Assembly (NCBI GenBank): GCA_027919835.1
Contig: JANVFP010000004.1
Span: 806,001-870,000, forward strand
Origin: Lentinula raphanica
Lineage: Eukaryota; Basidiomycota; Agaricomycetes; Agaricales; Omphalotaceae
Direction: 5' to 3'
Length of the DNA: 64,000 bases
The translations under genes and the position numbers were made by a program. The notes below the pieces were generated by a model, which saw only the letters and a program-made list of their open reading frames with translations, had not been told where the DNA came from and made no database searches. Below, piece after piece: positions 56,626-64,000 of the stretch (within the stretch, counting starts at the first letter, position 1; the number at the start of each line of letters is the position of its first letter).

Positions 56626-57581
56626 TTAGTGATTTATCATTCTGCCTTCGTACCACTCTACGACTGCGCCATGGACGCTGTGGGACTCGAGGATACGGAG
56701 GATATGGGGTGAGGCGTCCCGTGCGGCTTGGGCACTGGTCGTACCCGGGTGCGTGGCGATCCAGATCACGATGGGTCCCAAAGTTTCCATCCCATCCTCC
56801 TCATCGTGGCTAACAGAAAAACGAGCGGTGTTCAACGCAGACCACCTAATCCTTCTTTCCTTAAGCAAGGCGATGATCTCCGGAGCGACGGTATGCCAGA
56901 CGGGGGTCAACGGCGTGTCAAACACGCCTTGGGCGGTCTTGACGGGGAGTGAGAACCATTTGGTTCCAGGGGATGGAACCGGGAAGGGGTTGGACTCGAG
57001 GTCGGAGCGGTAGAGGAGTGCTGGGGGGTCAGGGGAGATGCCGTGGTAGTAGTGGGTTCGTTCGAATTCGGAGACGAGGTGCACTGGGGCAGTGGTGAGG
57101 GTACTATCGTCTGTATCTGAAGCGGCGAGGGTGCTCCGCTGAGAGCTAAGGGTGGGGGTGTCCCAGTGGTCATCGTCCAGAGTCGACTCGGAGGATTGCT
57201 GAGCACAGAGGTATTGGCATTCCAGCGTGAACAATGTCAGGCCTAAAGTGGGTAAGTCAGTGGGTGGAGGTTTGAGCGACCAGTGAGAGACTCGCCGTCT
57301 AAAAGATCAGGGTGGGCCCTTACTGTGTCAATCGTGAGTTTGACGGATGGGGGAACGTCTACATGGTACAAGGGGACGAAATGAGATTTGATTAGAGTGC
57401 AATTGGAGAAACTCACCGGGACCCATAAAACCGGCATCGATAAGCTCTTGGTCGCTGCAGTCGATAATTCCTACATAACAGAAAACAATCTTTAACTTAA
57501 TCAACGCCTTTTAAAAGGAGAAAGAGCGACAGCACTCAAGCACTTACTCTTATCTTCTTTGTTTTTTATCCTAGTTCCCAT
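56626..57581 (-). CDS. Conserved basidiomycete protein, unknown function
   Basis: Exons 57581-57548, 57470-57417, 57358-57281 and 57242-56626 give 783 nt, 260 aa, phases consistent. Starts MGTRIKNKEDK, then IIDCSDQELIDAGFMGP. The C-terminal half (LKERRIRWSALNTARFSV, LGPIVIWIATHPGTTSAQAA, ILRILESHSVHGAVVEWYEG) has the appearance of a protein kept in many agaricomycetes and never assigned a function. The third intron is short (38 nt). No membrane span. Confidence 0.7.
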
Positions 57582-58107
57582 GGTAGATGTCGTAGATGTT
57601 CACGGCGCTAGTGGGAAAAGTGAAAGAAAAAAACACAGGAAAGGTTGCAGTATTGTAGATGGGGAGAGATGGTGAGGAGATCTCTGAGAGCGGCGTGAAT
57701 TTTATACGCGGAGTCGAATTGCAAATTTAAGAATCAGATCCATCCGTTATTGACTCATTTCGTAAGTTAATTCTGTGTGCACACTGTAGTCTGCAATCTT
57801 CTGCAATGAGTCGAAATAACGAAGCTACGAAGATTAACGAAGAAAGGTAGTAAGTATTATCATTGGCGTCTGAGAAACAGAACATGGTTGATCAATGATA
57901 GGTTGATAGGCGACCGTAAACCAATGAATACCATCAACTCAATTATTTATCTCAACCTCGTGTTCAATGCAAGTCGTTCAACTCCAAATCTTGACCAATG
58001 ACCGCCATGATTCTCGCCCTCGTACTCTAACCCAAAAAAAACCCAAGAAAAAACCTCCCTTCATCTTGCCCGAACCCATTGAAACCCATTAGAATCCCAC
58101 TCAATAG
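57582..58107. other. Divergent promoter region
   Basis: Lies between the minus-strand gene at 57581 and the plus-strand gene at 58108. A polypyrimidine-rich stretch precedes 58108. No further feature seen. Confidence 0.4.
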
Positions 58108-60713
58108 ATGCCACCACCTCCACCTCCACCTCCACCTCTCTTTCCGATCTGTGTCACACCCCACGCCAAAGAATCTTTTCCCGTCGTCCAAACCGCCCAT
58201 CTCCATCTCCGCCACGCTTCAGATACCATACACCAACACCGGAATTCCCTAGCCTCACAGCTGAGATCGTTCGATAGTCGTTGGGCACAGTGGGTTAAAC
58301 CTTTTTTTTCTCGTTTGAGATTGTTGGTTTTATAGACTGACCAAGTTTATTCTTACCCCATATGCTCTATTTCTGTCTATTTCCGTAACAGTCTGTTCAG
58401 CGTCGCCCCCGTGCTCAACAAGCTCACCAAAGGACGTCAGAGACCGGAGGAGTTTCAGAAGAACGCGGAGAATCTGGATGAGGATGTTCAAGTTGCGTGA
58501 CTGATTGTGACCTGCTTTTATGACCGAAATTTTATTCTCTAACAGTACATACTTGATCCATAGGCTGCTCTTGCTGAAGCTCAGAAACGGAAACAATCCC
58601 AAGCACGAGTCCCAGACGAGCAGGATACAAATAGTCTCATCCCTGGTCCTTTGCCTGCCCCGTCTGCCCCAGCCTCGGATACGATGTTTTCGAGGGTTTC
58701 GAGGAAGGTAGGACTTGCCATGGCTCTACTACTATGCTTATTGACGGCTCACTCGAACGTTATCTCATATCTCCTTCGCAGGTCAAGGCACTCTCATCCA
58801 TAGTCGAACGTGTCGAACGCGGGGATCAAATTCACCCCAGTACATCCAAGAGTTCCAAGAGCCCTTATGGGTCAACATCTACTCGTCAGTCCAAGAATCG
58901 CACAGGTATACCTATACCTACCGATCCAACGAAGAACACGACGAATACGAAGAATACGAATTCGATCATGATCACCCCAGAGAATCCGACGAACGCAAAA
59001 GCGAAGACTCCGTCTAAGCTCAAAGTGAGTACCATAGCCTCATTGACTCTGAGTCGTGTTCGTGCACATTGCTTTCATGCATTGCTTCCTTTCGTTCAAC
59101 ATTCAAATATTCAATATTCAACATTCTGATTCGATTTTCGATTTTCGATTTTCGATATTCCGTTGACTCATGCTTCTATGCTCTATATGCTCTATTAGGT
59201 CAGTGAGGGTTCTACTCGCCGCCCTGTCCGAGTACAAGTGAGAAAAAAGGACTCGCGACAGAGCATAAGGAGCGTGAGGAGTGGGAGGAGTGTGAGGAGC
59301 TTCACGTCTGTGAGAAGCACCAGTCCTTTTCATCACCCAATCCCTACCAGACCTCCGTCACGCGACTTACGCGACCGACAGAAAAATATCGTGGGGAGGG
59401 ATAGGGATAGGGATAGGGATAGGGATAGAGAGAAGGGGCTTCCGAGATATGAATATCGGGAGAGAGAACGGGGACGAGAACGAGATTTGGAACGGGGGTA
59501 TAGGGATAGAGAAGATCGGGATCGGGACAGCAGAGACAGGGATAAGCATCGACACAGAGAACGGGATAGAGAACGGGATAGGAACAGAGACAGAGAGAGG
59601 GACCGCGATAGAAGCAGTAGGGAAAGAGCCAGAGATCGTGACAGAGACAGAGACAGAGACAGAGACTACGACCGACACCGTCGTGACCACCGAGACCATC
59701 GCGATGGCGAACGGACACGACATGCTCGATATTCTCCCTCACGTACGCACCGCCGTGAGCGCTATGAGCGCGCTCACCAAGAGCACCAAGAGAGCACGTC
59801 CCCAGTTCCAGGATACTCCACCTACAACTCCAAGCCACCCGAACTCTCCCACTCCGGCCAGCGCCAGCCAACGAAGATCCCTGCAAGCTCGTCCGACCTT
59901 CCCCCGATCTACGCTCGGTTCGCTACCGTTCATGACTATGACTATGACTATGACAACGACGAAGAGTTGAGACCGCCGGTGCTGCCGTTTGTCACTGAGG
60001 GGATGGAGAGGAGGAGGAGGGAGAAGGATGAGAAGGAGGAGAGAGAAAACCAATATCGTTATGATACTCGCGCGCACAATCCGCGTGGTCCACCTCCGTC
60101 ATCGTATCCCTCGTACCCCTTGCCCTCTTCCTCTCCATATCATCCTCATCCACAGAATCCACAGAATCCTCCCAACGTCAGCTCTCCCGATGCCAGCAGG
60201 GGCAGAGGGAGAGAAAGACAAAGAGAAAGAGAAAGAGAAAGAACAGCACACCCTTCCTCTGGATCTACCCGCCCCCGCGCAGGCTACAACGGCTACGACG
60301 GCTACGACAACTACAACCATAACTACCACACGTACTCATCCACCAGCACACCCATCGTCACCACCCTCTCTCATCTTCCCGATCCCAACGCAACGATCGA
60401 CATCCCCGCCCCGTCTTCACATCGCCATCTCTCGCGATCGCGATATCCACCGGCTAAAAGCACGAGTCGGAGCCCGTATTTGGGCCCGAGGGAGCATCAG
60501 ATCCATGTCAAGGATGTGAGGAATGGCGGGTACAATGGGTATAACGGGTACGAGTCCCAAGCTCAAGTACCCCAAGCGTCCCAAGCGTCCCATCCTCCAC
60601 CTCCTCACTCGACCCGGTCAACTCGGTCTCCTAGGTCCCCTAGATCTCCGCTCATCATGCGCTCGAGGTTCAAGGAGAATTTTAGTGTTCTGCAGTCGGA
60701 TTCTGGACGGTAG
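58108..60713 (+). CDS. Unknown protein with coiled N-terminal part and long Arg/Asp-rich disordered tail
   Basis: Exons 58108-58289, 58392-58491, 58564-58707, 58782-59024 and 59199-60713; 727 aa. After a Pro run (MPPPPPPPPP) the first 110 residues look helical (AHLHLRHASDTIHQHRNSLA, VLNKLTKGRQRPEEFQKNAE). The rest is low complexity: Ser/Thr/Asn-rich, then about 100 residues of RD/RE/RDRD repeats encoded by AGGGAT and GACAGA hexamers (about 59397-59680), then Pro/Ser/Tyr-rich sequence. RD/RE tracts occur in RNA-processing proteins, but no RNA-binding domain is seen. The first exon start is a best guess. Confidence 0.7.
59397..59680 (+). repeat. Hexamer-type coding repeats (AGGGAT, GACAGA)
   Basis: Runs of GGGATA at 59397-59430 and of GACAGA near 59640-59670, with degenerate copies between. 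Translated as RDRDRD / RERERE. Confidence 0.8.
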
Positions 60714-61789
60714 GGATGTGAGGGGGAGGGCAGGAGAGAGGAGTAGGGAGGACGAGGGAGCTACTTGCCAGGGCGTTGTGTTGAGTATGTAGTCTTCAAG
60801 TCGTTGACGAAGCTGAAGTTCCCATGCCCATTCAGTTCATTTTCAAAAATGTGCTTTATGCTTTATGCATTGATGATTTACCTGATGACTTCCCGTAGGG
60901 ACTTGGAATGAAAACCACGCACTGGTGACGAAACTCGAGAAAGAAAACAAGGAACGGTAAAATATGGGCAAGCTTGTAAAGTTGAAATGGAAACTGAAAG
61001 ACTATCCTTCACAGAGAAAATTGGAACTCGAACACTCAGATGTGTTCGTAGACCGAACCAGTCTAATATTGGGCGTTCAATGTCATACTCAAGAAATCCG
61101 CTCGAGTTCCAAGACTTCAACGTTGGGCTGCCCCCACAACTATCAGCGAGACCGGTCACTGTATCGAAGGCGTAGGTAAACGATGACGATGAAGAGAAAT
61201 AACCTTCGCTCAGAAAGATCATGATGGACATTCTACATTTCTTCGATCATGAATGATAATGTATGTACAGTATGAGCGCCACGAAGAGCTGAGGAGGTCC
61301 AAAACTCGATCCTTCCTTCCCTTCCCTTCCCTTCCCTTCCCTTCCTTACACGGTAGATTGCGCTGACGGAGCGTTGACGAAGCTGAACTTGTACTCATCT
61401 CGTCAGGTACTGTACGACAAATACTCAGCCATTTACCTCTATCAGTGGATCGCCTGAGTATCTATAAATCTCGTACTTATGTGTACTCGTCTCATCAGTG
61501 ACGTTGACCGTGCTACTCGTTCATGGGTTCGTAGTGCTTGGAGTGGGAGCCTTGTGCGTCTAATGGTGCTTTCTGGAGTCCCTTGCAGTTTGCGGTTGAC
61601 TCCTTGGACTGGGAGGAAGTTTCACATCCACATTGCTCACTTTCTGTCATGGACCATGGAGTGATAGTAGATATATCGACATTGTACTCTGAGGTAGGAA
61701 CTGCATACTGTAGTTGCAATAATCCTGCTTGGTAATAATATAGGTACTTCCAGTTCACTTTCAGATGGTAGCAGTAGTAGTAGAATAAT
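60714..61789. other. Intergenic region between convergent genes
   Basis: 3' flanks of the 58108 and 61790 genes. ORFs in 60878-61231 on both strands show no family features. A TTCCC microsatellite is at 61311-61346. Confidence 0.4.
61311..61346. repeat. CTTCC/CCTTC microsatellite
   Basis: About seven units of TTCCC (CCTTCCCTTCCCTTCCC...). Confidence 0.85.
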
Positions 61790-64000
61790 CTATATATCGA
61801 ATTCCCTGGCCATAACACAAAACGGCGTGCCGGGGCCCCAATACCAATGCTTGCGTATAGCTTGAAGCTTCTTCTTCTCAGACTCTGGAAAATCTATGTT
61901 ATGTCTGCGACACTGTCAATAAGTATGCATTGACACATAGTAGAAAACTTTAAACAAGCATTACGAACGTGGTTTTGAGGTGCTCAACAATACCCCAAGA
62001 AATGGTGCTATGGTGGCAGTGAGCACAACAGATAGGCCAATGCTGTGAGTAGTTTTCCGGTTCAAAGGCAGCAACCTTCTTCTCTTCTTCATTGTTCACG
62101 AACAAGAGTGTGTGATCTAGATGATGATCAAGCTGAGATACAAAGAAATGTTAGAATTATTGAGACTTTTGATTATATGTATGTGCCACATTGCCTACCG
62201 GACAAGGCCAGCGCATGAATACCCGACCACCTACCCACTGTTCTTGTGGGTCCCGTTTGCAGGTAATACATTCGAAGAGTGGATTGGCATCATACAAATC
62301 TTGAATAGTCGCTGTGTTGGGATCAAGTGAACAGGCTTCTACGAGTTTTCTCGCGTGATCCGAGAAGGAGTCGCTGTATTCGATTGGAAGAGATGACCAT
62401 GGTCCATGATGGTGCGCTCGGACAAAGGGTGGATCTTGGATCGTAAAGCCCACAGAAGAATTTACGCAGCAATGATGATTAAACAGCTGAGGATAGTATA
62501 AGGGTATATCATGACCGAAGCAAGTTTCGCATTTGAAGACCGTTGTTGCTAGAAGCAAATCACTGACTGAAGCTGTAGGACGTGATTTTTGCACGATTTC
62601 TAAAAGTTGATGAATTGTTTTGACCTGCCATTGGGATATGAACCCATGTAGATGTGAAAGAAACTTGGAGCGGAAAAATTCGGTTGACCAGTCTTGATTT
62701 TCAGGGGCACCGTTTGTGTACCAGATCGAGGTCGAGAGAAGAACGTCGCCCATAGTCGGAAGAGGGAGTTCTCGAAGATCAGATTTCGAGATGATGGCGT
62801 CATATGATTGCACAGTGCAGGAAACGCGAGGAGCAAAAAGGCGTCTTCGTTTGATGTCTGAGAGAAATTGAACTATTTCATCCTTGATGGTAAGCCAGTC
62901 TTGAATAGCAAACCGTGTCTGTGAGTGCAGAAGATAGAATAATTAGAATTAAAAAACCGCATACCGCGATTTGTGAGTTTCCTTGGCTGCCTCACTGATT
63001 TGAGGTTGCTGAAGGGGTCATCAAAACCATGAGAGAAATTTTGCATGAGAATCACGGCTTCATCGCGCCAGCCAATGTCTTCTAGACGGCTGAGAATTCT
63101 GGTGGCGATGAAGTATACCTATGTTCAAATAATGTGTTGTATGGGGAAGTAGTTTACAACTCACGCGGCCTTTCTATCATCTCGGATAGCATTGAATCTA
63201 TCAGCACGGCTCCTCAAGCTCAACTCGTGCCAGTCAGCGTATTCTTGATTGTGCTAGTAGTGCTATCATCTGAGATCGGAATGAACGGCAGAAATCATTG
63301 ATCTCACCTTGTTGATGGCGAGACGCTCTGTCCTCTTGCGGATTATCCACGCATTGCGGTCTTCCTGTGTCTTCAGTGCATCAAACTCTGCTTTGTAGCA
63401 TAGTACAATTTCTTTGTTGCCAATAATATGCTCGGTTTTATGAGCTAAATCAGACTAGTAGTGAACTTGAACAGCATTATGATCATAGAGGACGAGACCT
63501 ACAAGAATTGTATTTAACCAACTCCCTTGGAAAGATATCGCTGTATTGATGTGCAGCCAGAGGATGGTTATTGGGTAGTCCAGCGATTGGCGATGTAGGA
63601 AAGCTAGATCGACTTTGAAACGAGAAAACCATGAATAAACAAAAGCAACGTACGTTCGTAAACATTTTTGACAGGACCGCATACGAAAGTTCCACAGAAT
63701 GTTATCGCATCGTCCGGAGCGCATACAGACCTGTACACAGTTCAGAGAAATGCTTTAAGACTGTGTGAGGCTGTGGACTTACATGACAATGCGGTTCAAA
63801 AAGAAGATTTGCATATTGAGGCTCACTGAGATCAACTGGGCAAGGCGGTAGCCCTTCCACGTTTGAACCAGCGAGCCGCCAGATGTTCGCGGAAGATTTA
63901 CTCATTAGAATACTACGCAAATCTTTAGACGTGCGTGCTAGTCGTAAGAGATCCCTTGGTTGAAGATAGCAGAAGATCTACATAAAAGTTGAACGGAGTG
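61790..64000 (-). CDS. F-box-like protein (5' end outside window)
   Basis: Exons: 63977-63783, 63730-63654, 63603-63503, 63444-63308, 63253-63165, 63098-62965, 62899-62199, 62132-61969 and 61904-61790; phases consistent, start beyond the window. The first visible exon ends the F-box (CYLQPRDLLRLARTSKDLRS) followed by ANIWRLAGSNVEGLPPCPVD and LSEPQYANLLFEPHCH, a layout typical of agaricomycete F-box proteins. Next comes a Cys-rich block (C...CDN..WNFRMRSCQKC), a zinc-site candidate, and C-terminal Cys/His pairs (CETC, CITC, CCAHCHH). Inferred role: substrate adaptor of an SCF ubiquitin ligase; target unknown. Several acceptors were chosen to keep frame. Confidence 0.8.

Noticed and set aside
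59397..59430. GGGATA run as telomere-like or CRISPR-like repeat
   Set aside because: It is inside a coding exon, has no spacers, and is not the fungal telomere repeat.
59344..59970. Alternative 173- and 180-codon ORFs in the Arg/Asp repeat
   Set aside because: Shadows caused by hexamer repeats; the chosen frame joins upstream exons and continues to 60713.
60878..61231. 117-codon minus-strand ORF and overlapping plus-strand ORFs
   Set aside because: No family features, no splice-supported extension, between convergent gene ends.

Overview
This window is nuclear DNA from a filamentous basidiomycete, most likely an agaricomycete. The evidence is intron-dense genes with 45-60 nt GT-AG introns, a DUF6533-type membrane protein, several basidiomycete-only gene families, and chromovirus and 'FIDD' type Ty3/Gypsy retroelements. 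I identified everything by reading the sequence; no database search was run. Exon joins were accepted only where splice signals, reading phase and family conservation agreed.

Left part (1-24 kb): the 3' part of a peroxisomal-type Lon protease; a decayed copy of a secreted-protein family; two foldback repeats; a complete 12-exon cytochrome P450; two MITEs with 10-bp target duplications; a heparinase II/III-like membrane-anchored protein; a DUF6533-like multi-pass membrane protein; cytosolic malate dehydrogenase; a mitochondrial-type SDR; and a second copy of the secreted family.

Middle (24.2-44.0 kb): a nested transposon stack. An outer element has split direct repeats in the order A1 ... B1-A2-B2, as in Ngaro/YR retroelements, and carries a gag-like zinc-finger ORF. 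That ORF is cut by Gypsy element 1 (25396-42123, TSD GTAC). The pol gene of element 1 is cut by Gypsy element 2 (30796-37522, minus strand, TSD GTGGC). A 593-bp CACTA-like MITE sits in the 5' LTR of element 1. LTR pairs differ almost only by CpG transitions, and two in-frame TGA stops fit CGA-to-TGA changes, which suggests CpG-directed decay.

Right part (44-64 kb): a third, apparently intact copy of the secreted family; a Harbinger-like MITE; two tandem copies of an unrecognised gene, each hit by a different inverted-repeat element; glyceraldehyde-3-phosphate dehydrogenase; a hAT-like MITE; a broken F-box-family fragment; a conserved unknown protein; a long Arg/Asp-repeat protein; and an F-box-like gene running off the right edge.

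The candidate new system is the secreted family (3754, 22392, 44377). Its members have a signal peptide, two exon-sized modules each with a CPxxxPC loop, and a shared dyad (TTCTTTTG-N5-CAAAAGAA type) 79-98 nt before the start codon. Several housekeeping genes also contain very small exons (3, 5, 8, 16, 19 and 20 nt).
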